A program made the translations under genes and the position numbers. Source: Chimonanthus salicifolius (Eukaryota; Streptophyta; Magnoliopsida; Laurales; Calycanthaceae). From it: 64,000 bases of DNA. Location: NCBI GenBank assembly GCA_013350335.1, contig CM023540.1, forward strand, positions 61,439,195 through 61,503,194, read 5' to 3'. The notes beneath the pieces were generated by a model. It saw only the letters and a program-made list of their open reading frames with translations. It had not been told where the DNA came from and did not search any database. Shown here in pieces: positions 31,855 through 43,303 of the stretch. Within the stretch, counting starts at the first letter, position 1; the number at the start of each line of letters is the position of its first letter.

Positions 31855-32865
31855 ATGCCTCAGAGAAAAAGAAATACCCAACAAAACCCGCATCAGGAAG
31901 AAGAGGTACGACATCCACACCAGGAAGAGGGACAAAACAGTGTGAACATTCTGAAGTACCTCCTGAGCTGCAGAGCCTGGTACAGGCAGTAGTCACTTCC
32001 ATTCTACAGCAACATCAAAACGGCAATGGAAGCGCAACCTCCAATGAATCACAGGACCGGAACATGGTTAGGGATTTCCAACAGCAGCGTCCCCCTTATT
32101 TCAAAGGGAAAGAGGGACTCGCGGAAGTGAAAAACTGGATCAAGAATATTACCAAGATTTTGAAGCTTCTCAAAATCACTGGTGATGAGGAAATGATACT
32201 GCTGGCTACTTCACAATTGGTGGATGATGCCGGTAAATGGTGTAGAGTTATAGAACATCAGCAAGCACAAATTCCAGTTGAGGAAAGGACTGAGATGACA
32301 TGGGACTAGTTCGTTGGAATGTTTTTGGATCATTATTTTCTAGAGGAGGAGAAGGTGCGCCAGACATAAGCGTTCATATCTCTAGTTCAGGGCACCATGA
32401 CTATTGTGGAATATTATCAAGAGTTTCTCTGTTTATCATGTTATACTTTGTACATGGTAGAGACAAAATACAAGAAGGCTCGGAATTTGAACGAGGGCTA
32501 CGACCTAATCTAAGAGCCAAAGTCACAGTCTTCAAATCAGCCACTTTGGCAAAAGTGGTTAGCTGAGCTAGCATAGCTGAACAAGAGTTAGGCAGAGATA
32601 GTCAGGTTTGTGGATAACCGACGAAGTCAGAGCGGGGGAAATACTTTTTGCCCGAACAAGAGATTCAGACCCAACTTTGGGAGACCCTCACCTTTTATTG
32701 GGTCCACTGGAGGTTTTCGTCCCAATCAGCCCTCCACATTAGGATTAGTCTCTCAGGTTCCTCGAGGTGTGAGCACCTGTTTCCAGTGTGGCCAGCAGGG
32801 CCATTTCAAAGGGGAGTGTCCACAGATCAATAGACCTTCTCACGCTAAGATCAACCCTCCAAGCA
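31855..32865 (+). pseudogene. Element B gag, broken and truncated
   Basis: Starts MPQRKRNTQQN at 31855. A one-base deletion near 31950 (relative to element C) breaks the frame before the ELQSLVQAVV segment. The capsid part at 32064-32309 (VRDFQQQRPPYFKGKEG) ends at TAG (32307), where CAG is expected. A second shift lies near 32380, and the zinc knuckle CFQCGQQGHFKGECP is intact at about 32775-32820. The coding trace ends near 32865 at a junction with unrelated orientation. Protease, RT and integrase of B are not in the window. Confidence 0.8.
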
Positions 32866-33148
32866 ACCATGCATGAGGTAATGGATGCAATTATGATGCC
32901 AAAACCATGCATCAAATAGTTTTTTTTTATCAAACATTATTTCTATATAAGATAATGAGTATAATAAAATCAAGATCTCATAAATCAATATTTATCAAAA
33001 CCATTCACATTGTAGTCTTTCAATAAAGTAGGAACTCCTTCCAAATCGACAATGATCAACCAAATAAGATTCATGTGTTTGACGTCAGAATTATCTTCGA
33101 CTCCTTTTGTCCATGTACATGTTTCAATCACAGTTTATAGATTATTAT
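32866..33148 (-). repeat. Inverted LTR fragment between B and C
   Basis: About 280 bp resembling the middle of an LTR in reverse orientation: CATGCATGAGGTAATGGATG and AGTAGGAACTCCTTCC correspond to CATACATGAGGTAATGTATG and GGTAGGAATCCTGCC in element C's LTR. It starts mid-LTR without a terminal motif, so it is a broken remnant fused to B's gag, and C inserted next to or into it. Confidence 0.5.
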
Positions 33149-36100
33149 TGTAGCGCCCCGCCCTTTTTCACTTGCATAAATGAAAGTATATTTTTTTTTA
33201 TAAGTGAGAGAGAATGGGTTGTTACAACACGAGTCAAGACCGTGATTCCAAAACCCGACCCTTGACTGACCACTATTACGTGTGTGTGGACTAAGTCCAC
33301 TAAAACATTTACACACGCTTATCTTATTGCTTGCGGAATGATTTATATGAATAAGATGCTATTCATTTTCTTAACATCTTTAAGCAAGGAAAGCCAATCA
33401 TCATAAAATTTTAATAAAACTTAAAGATTGTCAAACCATAGCAAATAAGTTTTAAGTTGTCCCAAATAGTCTAAATTATTACAACCCAAAATGTAAGTCC
33501 TCTGAATACATCATTGAAATCAAAACTGAGTAATTTAAGCTTAAATCATCCCAAGCTGCTACGCTTGGCTCTCTTCTGGTCCTACATCCTTTTCCTTAGC
33601 ATTTCCTGTTCCATCATCTATAGGGTAGAAGTAGGCATTAGTCAACATGCCTAGTAGGTATTCCAATTCGGGTTAGGGTACACATAGGAGTAATATTAGA
33701 ATATTATAAATCAAAGATTTATACATCATTAATGGCATATTTGTAAAAACATCTTGTAAGTAATAAAACAATGCATGATGTCCATATCATAATCATGCTA
33801 ACATAAGTGTCATGTCATGGGTGTCAATGCCAAATCAAATCCCACCCAATGTCCATATCCAATCACATCATAAATCAATCAATGGTTTCCTTGGCCAATT
33901 ATGTCCACAATTTTTGAGGCAGCTACCACTAGGGCATTGCATACCCATCCACAAATTAATCGGTATTACCGATGGAGTGTGGACTCCTCCCTCTGAGCAA
34001 GGTTTCGGAACTAACTACCCAAGAGCTCTTTGACCTAATTACGCTGTACTTTTCTATCAACCGGACGCGGCCAAATCCAACGGTTCATATAGCTTTATAT
34101 AAGCTAATCTCAAGCCCAAGTTATGTCCGGACCGCTCAGAATTTGGCTTGTTGGTCATATGTGTTCCCTCCCATGCCATACATGAGGTAATGTATGCAAG
34201 AATGCCATTTCATTTAAGATACATAATATCATTAAAAATCAGCTCATAATCATATACAATTTATTTAGCCAATGCATTCATCATATTTAGAATAAAACAA
34301 GTGTCATATTATACTACATAGTGTTCTCAATGAGGTAGGAATCCTGCCAATGTCCGATATACTATCCTTTCTTGTCATGGAAGGATAAAGCTAACGGTCG
34401 CGTGAGATGAATCGTAATCCCTTCGCGAACCTCTTTACCTCATCAAATTCAAACATACATATTAGTTTTTTTTTTTCCATTTTAATTTCATTATCCCTAT
34501 TCCCATCTAAGTTCCATGTTCATTTCTCAATGCATTTATGCATTATAGTCCGTAACCCGTTTAAGACCCTCAATGGGGTTTGGCCATACAACATGGCCGA
34601 ACCTCATTCTTTGGTTTTGACCCTCATTTTAATCATCATATTGTTTTAATCCATGTGAGTCAATCATTCATTTCTTAATCTAATAATTCCAAGTTAGTCA
34701 TTTAACCTTTAAATATACATAGGTCCATAAAAATCCTCCATGGGGCCATACAACGTGGCCGAACCCATTGTTCTTCCTTTTCATCTCCCTTCCATCCTAC
34801 AAGATAGGCAGAGGCTCTGGAGAAAAATCTAGAGTAAAACTTCTAATTCAGTCGACTGAAACACAACCAGATCCCATATGTGCTTGGCCAGTATACTTTC
34901 AGCCGACTGAATCATAAGATTTAGTTGGCTGAAACACAACCAAATCCCATATGTTCTTGGCCAGTATACTTTCAGTGGATTAAAACACAAGATTCAGTCG
35001 ACTGACTTTTGGTCAGATCCTTTGTGTGTTTGGCCAGTACACTTTCAGTCGACTGAAGGTCAGATCCTTTGTGTGCTTGGTCAGTACACTTTGAGTAGAT
35101 TGCAACACAAGATTCAGTCGATTGCAACACAAGATTCAGTCAACTAACTTTGGGTTAGATCCTTTGGATGGATTTCCAACTCCATGGCCTTATAACAATT
35201 TTGGCCATTCATTCCAACCAATCATGGAATCCATGGGTTCGGCCACACCATGGCCGAACCTATGGTTTTCTTAGATTAATTCTCATTTTATTAAGTTTAG
35301 ACATACCTTCCTTCAATGAGTTGCTCCTACTCTTTGGCTCTTCAATCTCCTTCGTTTCTTTTGGTCTTTCTCTTCTTCCTTAGTTCTTCTTCTCTTTTCT
35401 TTGTTCTTCAAAGTCTTCAAGTGTATGGAGGTAGAGGTGGGAGAGAGAGGGGAGGAGCGGAGAGCAAATCCTTGTTCAAGAGAGGAGGGGTCGGCCAAGA
35501 GGTTTGGAGTGCCCTTAGGTTTGGATTTTTATGTTAAAGCCTTAATCTCTTCCCTCCCTCTCATAATGGCTTGGTCTAACCAAGGAGGCCCTTGGTTTAA
35601 CCAAGGATGGCTTCATGGCTTTTGAGTTGAAGACTCTTGGGTTCCGAAGTGTCTAAGTACAATGTACTTAGACAAGATAACCCAACTTTTAATCTCCACC
35701 CTTGACCTTTCCTTAGATGAAATCCTAACCTTCCATCCTATCCCTTCATCTTCCCAACTTAAGCCCATGCCATGGCCGACCATGCATGTGTTGACTTGGT
35801 CACCACATGGCACTTGGGTCCCACTTTGGCCATGTCACTTGGTGTGTCACCTCCACTCGTATGCCACCTCAATCTACTTTCCACCTTACTCGATGACATG
35901 GCATCTTGCTTAGTTGACTTCCATGTAATGACATGAATGCTACATGGCAATGCTACATCACTCACATGCCACCTCACTTGATGAGGTGGACTTTAATGCA
36001 TTAAATGCACTAATTTATCCTATTTTCAACTAACTTAACTAAATTTACCCAATTATTTCTTTAGATCAAGCTCACCCATGACCCATTGGGTCTTAATAAG

Positions 36101-36227
36101 GTAATTGACCCATTTACTTGCCCATCTATTGTCCATCTCAACTTTTTAATTTCAAATTCAACTAAATTGTAGTCCAAGTCGGCCCATCCAATAAATTTAT
36201 AAGCTAACGAAAATCCGGGGTGTTATA
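33149..36227 (-). repeat. Element C 3' LTR
   Basis: 3079 bp. On the minus strand it starts TATAACACCCC (the usual TG altered to TA) and ends GGGGCGCTACA. It holds GGTTCGGCCA hairpins (about 34575-34600, 35234-35257, a half unit near 34741), a palindrome cluster (34845-35150), a donor GGAAG|GTATGT at 35306 and an acceptor TACCCTATAG at 33618. Confidence 0.85.
34845..35150. repeat. TTCAGTCGACTGAA palindrome cluster (element C LTR)
   Basis: Several palindromes and decayed copies alternate with a repeated segment (CAGATCC...GCTTGGCCAGTA-CACTTTCAG), forming an irregular tandem array of about 60-70 bases per unit. It corresponds to the cluster in element B. Confidence 0.75.
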
Positions 36228-36640
36228 ATATTACCCTCTTTTGTAATTTTCGTCCCAAAAATCGAGCGAAGTAGGGTTTCAAACAAATCACACAAATAGC
36301 TCAGGATGAGCTACTCTCATTTCTGACTCCAGTTCCCAAGTGCCTTCCTTATTACCGTGTCGGTCCTATACCACTTTGACGAACGGAATCACTCTGTTCC
36401 GTAACACCCTTTGCTCCGTACCAATTACTCGAACGGGCTTCATGACGTAAGATACGTAGCTTTGCACTTCTATGTCTTGCACATTCAGCACGTGTGATGG
36501 GTCAGGGTTGTACTTCCTCAGCATTTAAACATGGAATACATAGTGCAATCCGGACAACTGTGGAGGGAGTATCAGACGATAGGCCACTTCCCCACCTTCT
36601 CGTGGATTGGGAAGGGTCTCACAAATCTGGGTGACAACTT
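36228..36640 (-). pseudogene. Element C polypurine tract and chromodomain remnant
   Basis: Next to the LTR the minus strand reads AAAAGAGGGTAATAT (polypurine tract). The chromodomain trace lies at about 36300-36530: KYNPDPSHVLNVQDIEVQ, VIPFVKVV, then TAG in place of Trp, and DRHGNKEGTWELESEMR. The integrase C-terminal region between 36530 and 36640 is frame-broken. Confidence 0.7.
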
Positions 36641-37225
36641 TCATTTCTTTTCAAACCTCATGTGTCCTTTTCGTGTCGAGAACTTCAAGAATACTAGGTC
36701 TCCCACTTCAAACTCAAGAGATCTTCTTCTTCCATCAGCGTAGCTCTTCTGACGACATTGCGCCATGAACAGATGTTGTCTTATCACCTTGATCTGTTCC
36801 ATGGTCTCTGCAACCAGATCAGGTCCAATAAGAGCAGGCTCACCGACCTCTGTCCAACACACTAGAGATCTGCAGGGTCTACCACACAATGCCTCAAATG
36901 GAGTCATCTTGAGGCTTGTCTGGTAACTGTTTTTGTATGACAGCTCGACCAGTGGTAGGTGATCTTCCCAACTGCCCTTGAAGTCTAGCATGCAGGCTCT
37001 CAGCATATCCTCCAATGTTTGTATTGTTCGTTCTGACTGACCGTCGTTCTGTGCATGGAAAGCTGTGTTGTATAACAAATTTGTCCCCATAGCCGACTGC
37101 ATGCTCTGCCACACCCTGCCAGTAAATCTACCATCTCCGTCGGACACAATAGTCATGGGTATACCATGTAGCCTAATGATGTCCCTGATATACCACTGTC
37201 CCAAAGTCTCAGACGAATCTGTCAT
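36641..37225 (-). pseudogene. Element C integrase core and C-terminal part
   Basis: 194 open codons with the second catalytic Asp (IVSDGDGRFTG) and the Glu (NDGQSERTIQ). The first Asp would lie in 37226-37298, which is broken. The rest matches A and G: DMLRACMLDFKGSWEDHLPL, ALCGRPCRSLVCW, VGDLVFLKFS. Confidence 0.8.
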
Positions 37226-37298
37226 CCTGATAGGGAGAAAATGTGTAGACTAGGTGTTTGAGCAGTCCTGGCGGTTTATGATGTTCTGTCTTGACTTA

Positions 37299-37652
37299 CT
37301 AACAAGTAAGGCAAAGAGAGACAAAGTCAGCCACGTCTCTTTTGAGTCCATGCCACCAATAATGCGTTTTCAAATCATGGTACATTTTGGTGCAACCCGG
37401 ATGGATGGAGAGCTTTGATTGATGAGCTTCTGTCAACAACTCTTTCCTGCAGCCTTGAGGTACATATGTCCTGCCTTGGAATAAGAGACTTTGGACAGGT
37501 CGCAATTCCCATTCTGGTATGACCTCTCCAGTCGACATCTTGGCCCAAATTTCTACTACTTCAGGATCTGTCCTTTGCTCTTGTTCAATCTTGGAAACCA
37601 TACTGGATTGTACCATTAAATTATACATGCTCCCACAATTTTTGATGTGCAC
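37299..37652 (-). pseudogene. Element C integrase zinc domain
   Basis: 117 codons ending with the complete zinc-binding set: H in EAHQSKLSIHPGC, H in YWWHGLKRD, and the CLTC pair. The upstream part is the RNase H-integrase linker. Frame broken on both sides. Confidence 0.8.
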
Positions 37653-37661
37653 ATTGAACTC

Positions 37662-38105
37662 TCAAATGGTCGTCAGTATTTCCCACTCTTTCATAATCAG
37701 ACTGGCCACAGTTGCATGTGAAATGCAACTAAGGGCAACCGCCACTTTGTTTGCCTTGCTAGGGTGATATCGTAGTGCAAATTCATAGTCTTGCAGGTAC
37801 TCCATCCATCTACATTGTCTCAAATTGAGCTCATTTTGATCGAACAGATGTTTTAAGCTCTTATGGTATAAAAACAGCTCAAATTTCTCACCATATAGAT
37901 AGTGTCTCCAGCTTTTGAGAGTGAAGACCACTGCAGCTAGTTCCAGATCATGAGTGGGATAGTTGTGTTCTTGGATTTTCAGTTGCCTTGAACCATGTAC
38001 CACCACATGATGACTTTGAGTGAGAGAGCACCCAAGTCCTTCTCCTGAGGCATCACAATATACTTCATATCCCTTGTCTTCGATTGCACACGACCAAACA
38101 TTCAA
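37662..38105 (-). pseudogene. Element C RNase H
   Basis: Contains YCDASGEGLG and [12 protein letters not shown]. The third motif reads FLYHKSL instead of FSDHKSL, so an active-site Asp is lost. The last Asp region reads VAVALSC instead of VADALSR. Likely inactive. Confidence 0.8.
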
Positions 38106-38622
38106 ATTTGACTCCTTTCTGAGTTAGTAGGGTGAGTGGAGCCGCAATCTTGGAGAAGTCCATAATAAATTTTTGATAGTAGCCAGCCAGTCCCAGAAAA
38201 CTGCAGATTTCGGACACATTCTTCGGAGCTTTCCAGTCTCTAACCGTTGCCACTTTAGCCGGGTCACAGCGATTCCACCAGCTAATATGACGTGTCCCAA
38301 GAAGTTGACCTCAAATAGCCAGAACTCGCACTTCCTTGCTTTGGCATATAACTGATTCTTCTTCAGTGTGTCCATGACTATCCTCAGATGCTCAGCATGC
38401 TACTCCCGACTGGTGGAATAAACCAGAATATCGTCAATGAAAATGATTACGAACTTATCCAGATAAGGACGAAATATTCTGTTCATTAGATCCATGAACA
38501 CGACTGGTATATTGGTGAGTCCAAAAGGCATGACCACATATTCGTATAGTCCATACCGAGTTCTGAAGGTCGTCTTTTCTATGTCCTCATCCCTGACACG
38601 GATTTGATGGTAGCCTGACATA
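38106..38622 (-). pseudogene. Element C reverse transcriptase, palm and thumb
   Basis: 38400-38621 carries [28 protein letters not shown] and FIDDILVYS with both catalytic Asp present. A stop near 38400 and shifts between 38250 and 38380 break the thumb part ([33 protein letters not shown]). The upstream RT half lies beyond solo LTR S3 at 42384. Confidence 0.8.
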
Positions 38623-40068
38623 AGATCTGTAATACCCTAGATTTTTCAATATATCAATATTTACGAAAATGCCATTGGAGTTATGAATTAAAGGGTCATG
38701 ATCGTAGATGAGAAAATGGTGGGACCCATTGTTAAAATAAGACCCAATGTCGGTGTTATGGGATTAAAATTAAATTAAAAGGGTAATGTACATTTATTTG
38801 GGTCAAAGTGTTTAATTGGGTCAAAGGACCCAATTGGGACCCAATGGGTCGTTGTGGACATGATTAACCATTGGATGAGCTCAAATCTTAATTGGGTTAA
38901 GTTTAATTAAATGTTTGAGTTTGGGTTGAATTGAAGTAAATGGTGGAGTTTAGTTGAGTTGAATTTATAAGCTGAGTTGCATTAAATTGATGAGTTAAAT
39001 GGGTTGAGTTGAGAGACTTAAATTAATTGTAAATGAGTGAAGTGTGTGAATGAGAGTGGAGTGTCTTAATTCCAATTTTAAAAAAAGGAAAAACGTTGGC
39101 CGCATGGTCATCCCATGCATGTAACTCCTAAGATAGAGATGAATGATAATGGCGTTATATGGGAGTTACATAGGTGAGAAGTGTATTTCAAATTCAAGTC
39201 CATATGCACGTTGGAATGGCATAAGGGTTTATTCCATGCTTGGGTATTTAGAGGGACATCCAATGGAGGGACGGTGTAGCACATGGGAGTTTCATTTTAA
39301 GATGAAACCCCCACATGAAGATTTGAAGGTAGGATGGCGGTTACATTAGGCTAACAAAGGCTAGCCGTTGGAGCCTATGCGAGTTTCATTTCCATATGAA
39401 ACTCTCACATGCAAAGGTAATGAGAGATGGATGATGGGAGGAATGCATACAACAAGATGACCATGGGGAAACCGTTGGGTACCATAAGAGTTTCATCTTA
39501 AAAGATGAAACCCCCAAGGGAGGTATTAAGGAGTGGAGGTTACACTAAGGTCTCAAATTCAAATTACCTCACACGATGGAAACATGGAGATTACCACCTT
39601 AGATGGAAAATCAAGAGCCAAGAAACCGTTGGAGGGTTCCATCTCAAGAATGAAACCCCCAAATGAAATAAGTTATGGGAGTAAATGGGAGGGGAGTTAC
39701 ATGAAGTGCTAACCTTAGGCTGAATTTCATTGGCCAAAGGAGTATTCATTTTCACTCTCTCTCTCTCTCTCTCCCTCTCTTGGACGTTGTCACCTCTCAA
39801 GATCAAAGGCATTAGCTGATTGTATCTCATACAAATCAGTCCTTGGCTGATTCTTTCACCAAGACAAAATTCAGCAAAAGAGTTTGGCATCAAGGTTATC
39901 ACTCTCATGCAAGGCCAAAAGTTCTATCTCTCTCTCTCAAATCAAATACTTTGGCTAAACCATTGCAAGGAGTCTACGAGCAAGATCAGTCTCAGCTAAA
40001 GGAGAAGGAAGGAAGGACTAAGGAGAGAATGAAGAAGAAGTGAAAGAACCGGAGGAGTCGCGGTTTTG

Positions 40069-41861
40069 GTAAGTGCTCAATAAACACTTGTTAAAAAGAA
40101 ATGACTAAGGGAACATGATCCGGCCATCGTATGGCCGAATCTATCAAGCGTTCAGATCAAGTATTATGCTGTTTAAAGATGACAAAACATGGATCATAGG
40201 GTTCGGCCACTTTGGATGGCCGAACCCCATGAAAGAAGGTGGTAATTTTTACGGTTTTTGAGGGATAAAAACCATACTATGTTTTGAAGGTTTAAAGGGT
40301 TTTTTAAAGGGAGATAAGGTTACTGTTTTGGACCAGTTATTGCATGGCTGAACCATGTGGTTATCATGGCTAAAGTGTAGAGCCTAATTTGTATATAAAT
40401 GATGGAATCATTGTGTTAAGAGAACCATAGGGTTCGGCCATGTGTATGGCCGAATCCCATGGACTGTTTTTATGGGTTAGTTAGAGTAAGAACATGGTTG
40501 GAAATTATGGATTATGATATGCTTTAGATTTGAGAATCACTTATGTTTATCTATGGACTTAGTATAAGAAATTAATCAGCCATCAAAGATGATGGAAAGA
40601 GGGACAAAAATCAGTTTGGTGAGGTTTGGCCATGTAGTATGGCCGAACCCCACCAATGGTCATTTGGTGGACTTAGTGCTAACTTATAATGTAAATGGAG
40701 ATGGGTGAATGAAGGATTTAAGGGACCAAAAACTAAGTGGTGCGGTTCGGCCATGTTGTATGGCCGAACCCCACTAAGGTGGTTTGGATATGGACTTTGG
40801 TTTTTAAGAAAAATTAAACAAAGGTTAGTATAGTGGCATTATTGTAAATATGGATGAAATGATCAAAGGTGAAATGATCAAAGATGAAATGACCAAAGGA
40901 ATTGAAGTAGGCCAAAACCAAAGTGGTAAGGTTCGGCCATGTTGTATGGCCGAACCCTACCAAGGTCCATTTGGAAGACTAAGTTATTTAAATGATGTGT
41001 TTGGGTTTAAGAATACAAAAAAGGGTTTAAAACAAAATTAAGTGAGTATCGGCCATGGTGTATGGCCGAACCCCACAAAGTTACATCTGGTGGATTGGGG
41101 TTTGTTTATAAGTAAATTATATGGTTTTGGTTAAATAAAAAGAGAGACCAAAATTTAAGTGGGTGAGGTTCGGCCATGGGGTATGGCCGAACCCCACAAA
41201 GTAGTTTTTGGGACTTAGACTAAGTTTGAAGTGTTATGGACATATGTTTGACTTGCTGCCATATAAATAGGGTAACAAGACTTCTTGAACAGAATACAAG
41301 TCGTGAATGGGTGACGGTATAACAGAACGGTCAATCTAAGTAAACTTTGTGTAGGTTTCCTACCTTTTTGAACCACACTTATATTTGATGTTTTATCATA
41401 ATTTTGATGAATTATGTGCTAAGTTATTATGTTTCAAAGTGGTATTATATGTTAAGATGTGTTTACAAATGGCATGAACTCATGGACATCTCATGCATGG
41501 CATGGGGTGGTGATTATGGAAACCGGAGGCCACACTCTGTCGGGGCGTCCGAAAGACCACTGTGGGGTACCTTGATGATGAGAATCCCATCAAGAGGAAT
41601 CCAGAGGCCACACTCTGTCCGGGCGTCCAAAAGACCACTGTGGGGTACCTTGACGATGAGAATCCCGTCAAGAGGAGTCAATGTATATTTGTGATGGGTG
41701 GGACTCATTACATGTGCATTACATACATAGCATTGTTTTTATGAGATTTTGATGAACATGTATTATTCTATTATTTGCATGTTTTGATACTAACCTTGTG
41801 GTAGCCCTAATCGGAAACACCTACTGGGCGCGTTGATCTAACGCCCTATCTCTATCTTTAG
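40069..41861 (+). other. Predicted LTR-internal intron in S3
   Basis: Donor GTAAGTG at 40069 after a purine-rich segment; GATCTAACGCCC (CTAAC branch consensus) about 25 bases before TCTATCTTTAG|TGG at 41861. Length 1793. All seven hairpins lie within it. Confidence 0.5.
40199..41195. repeat. GGTTCGGCCAT hairpin array in S3 (seven units)
   Basis: Units begin near 40199, 40432, 40624, 40744, 40930, 41046 and 41167. The last has a perfect 11-bp stem (41167-41177 with 41183-41193, 5-base loop). Spacing is about 110-230 bases. Most loops are 4-8 bases and end in GTA or GGA. This is the largest array in the window. Confidence 0.85.
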
Positions 41862-42383
41862 TGGATGACGCAGGAAAGGGGAAGAATGAGGATTTTGAAA
41901 GAAACCCAGCATAGGAGCTTGGGCTTTGAATGGATTGATTTATGGACTCTTTATATGGACAATGTAATTTGATAGTTAGATGATGTCGGCATGTGATAAT
42001 GTAGTTAACTAGTTACTATGGATTGGTTTATTTTGGATAGTTTGGAATGAATGTTAGTCTAAGGTTATTTTGGTAATTTTAGGAGAATATGATTATGTAC
42101 TTTGCTATCTAAAGATATAAAATGGAGTAGTCTTAGGATCTATTATAACCCGCAGTTAGATTAAGATTAAGTTTATTCGGCAAGTCTTATTTGTACCATG
42201 TGTGGATCAGTTCTTATGGACTTAGGTCATACGCACATGGGCTTGGCCAGTTAAGGGTCGGACTTTAGAAGTCCGAACTTAACTCGCGTCGTGACATTCC
42301 GTCCCGATCACTTGTTTATTATTATTAAAATAAATAAATAAACTCTGATTATTAGAGTGAAAAGGGCGGGGTGTTACAAGATC

Positions 42384-42749
42384 AACCTTGGAGAAATGGT
42401 TAGAGCCTCTGAGTTGATCGAACGGGTCATCAATTCTTGGTAGAGGGTATTTGTTCCTGACAGTCAGCTGATTCAACTTCTTGTAATTCACACGCAACCG
42501 AAGAGTACCATCTTTCTTCTTTACGAACAATATAGGTGCTCCCTAGGATGAGGTGTTGTGCCAGATGTATCCCAGTCTGAGCAACTCATTAATTTGTTTC
42601 TTCAACTCTGACATTTCTGCAGGGACCATCCGGTAATGAGACAATGATACATGAGTAGTGCCAGGATAGAGCTTAATCTCGAAGTCAATCTCCCTTTTTG
42701 GAGGCAAAGCATGGAGTTCTGTCAGGAATACCCCTGCATAGTCTTTCAC
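42384..42749 (-). pseudogene. Element C reverse transcriptase, fingers
   Basis: Right half of the split RT: LYPGTTHVSLSHYRMVPAEM, then SSxGAP with a TAG-type break at 42543, [20 protein letters not shown] (VDY altered to VNY), [12 protein letters not shown], and SNHFSKVDL ending at the S3 duplication. Confidence 0.8.
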
Positions 42750-42928
42750 TACAGAGGTGGTTTAGCCACCGGCGCCTTGTCTAGTCTGATACTGTTCAGT
42801 ATGAGATGGTTCATTTCTTCATGTAATCTCCTGGTCATAGGAATACTCTGTCTGCTGGCATGTACTATAAATTGTTTTCCCTCGCGTGACAAGAATATCA
42901 CTTTGTTAAGGTGACAGTCAATGCCGGC

Positions 42929-43216
42929 CTAAAAGGTAGCCAACCAGTCCATGCCAAATATGATGTCGTATTCTGTCATCTCCAGTACCAAATAGTTGAA
43001 TTTAAATCTGAACTCAGCAAGTTCAGTATCTACGGAGGTGCAGATTAGACCTAGTGATGTGTCTCCAATAAGGGATACAATAATGAGTGCAGTGGATAGT
43101 TGTTGCACTAAGATACCAGTAGCAGATATAAAGGAGTGGGATGCTCCTGAATCAAATAACGTAAGAGCATAAGAACTACCAACTACTGTCATACCTTGAA
43201 TCACCGAGTGATCCAC
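42929..43216 (-). pseudogene. Element C aspartic protease
   Basis: 95 codons with LTLFDSGASHSFISATG (active-site DSG intact) and [14 protein letters not shown]. It matches the proteases of A and G. The stretch 42750-42928 is the decayed protease-RT linker. Confidence 0.8.
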
Positions 43217-43303
43217 CGTCTCTGGAGGAGGAACTAAAGTATATAACCGTCCAGATCCTGTTGGAATGGGTGCCCGTCCTGTCTAGTTGTGTGTCCTGGA
43301 TGC

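Larger units (their letters stand above)
8623..32865 (+). mobile_element. Element B: truncated chromovirus, host of element A
   Basis: B starts TGTAACACCCC at 8623. Its 5' LTR is split by element A: 8623-9466 and 29178-31420, about 3.09 kb native. A tRNA-iMet primer site follows at 31423, then a leader and gag (31855 on). It stops abruptly near 32865, just after the gag zinc knuckle, where an inverted LTR fragment begins, so pol and 3' LTR are lost. Its gag is close to that of element C, and both LTRs carry TTCAGTCGACTGAA palindromes, so B and C appear to be one subfamily. A target duplication cannot be tested because the 3' end is missing. Confidence 0.75.
38628..42378 (+). mobile_element. 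Solo LTR S3 inside element C reverse transcriptase
   Basis: 3751 bp from TGTAATACCC to GGGGTGTTACA. The perfect target duplication AGATC (38623-38627 and 42379-42383) falls inside the RT codons for [10 protein letters not shown]. Contents: U3 with GGGTCAA words, CT-rich tract (39755-39781), purine-rich stretch, donor TTTTG|GTAAGTG at 40069, seven hairpins (40199-41195), GTAGG-TTT-CCTAC near 41353, two hairpins of the second family (about 41567-41670), CTAAC and CTATCTTTAG at 41861. It is a longer relative of G's LTR. The sequence has no gene. Confidence 0.95.
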
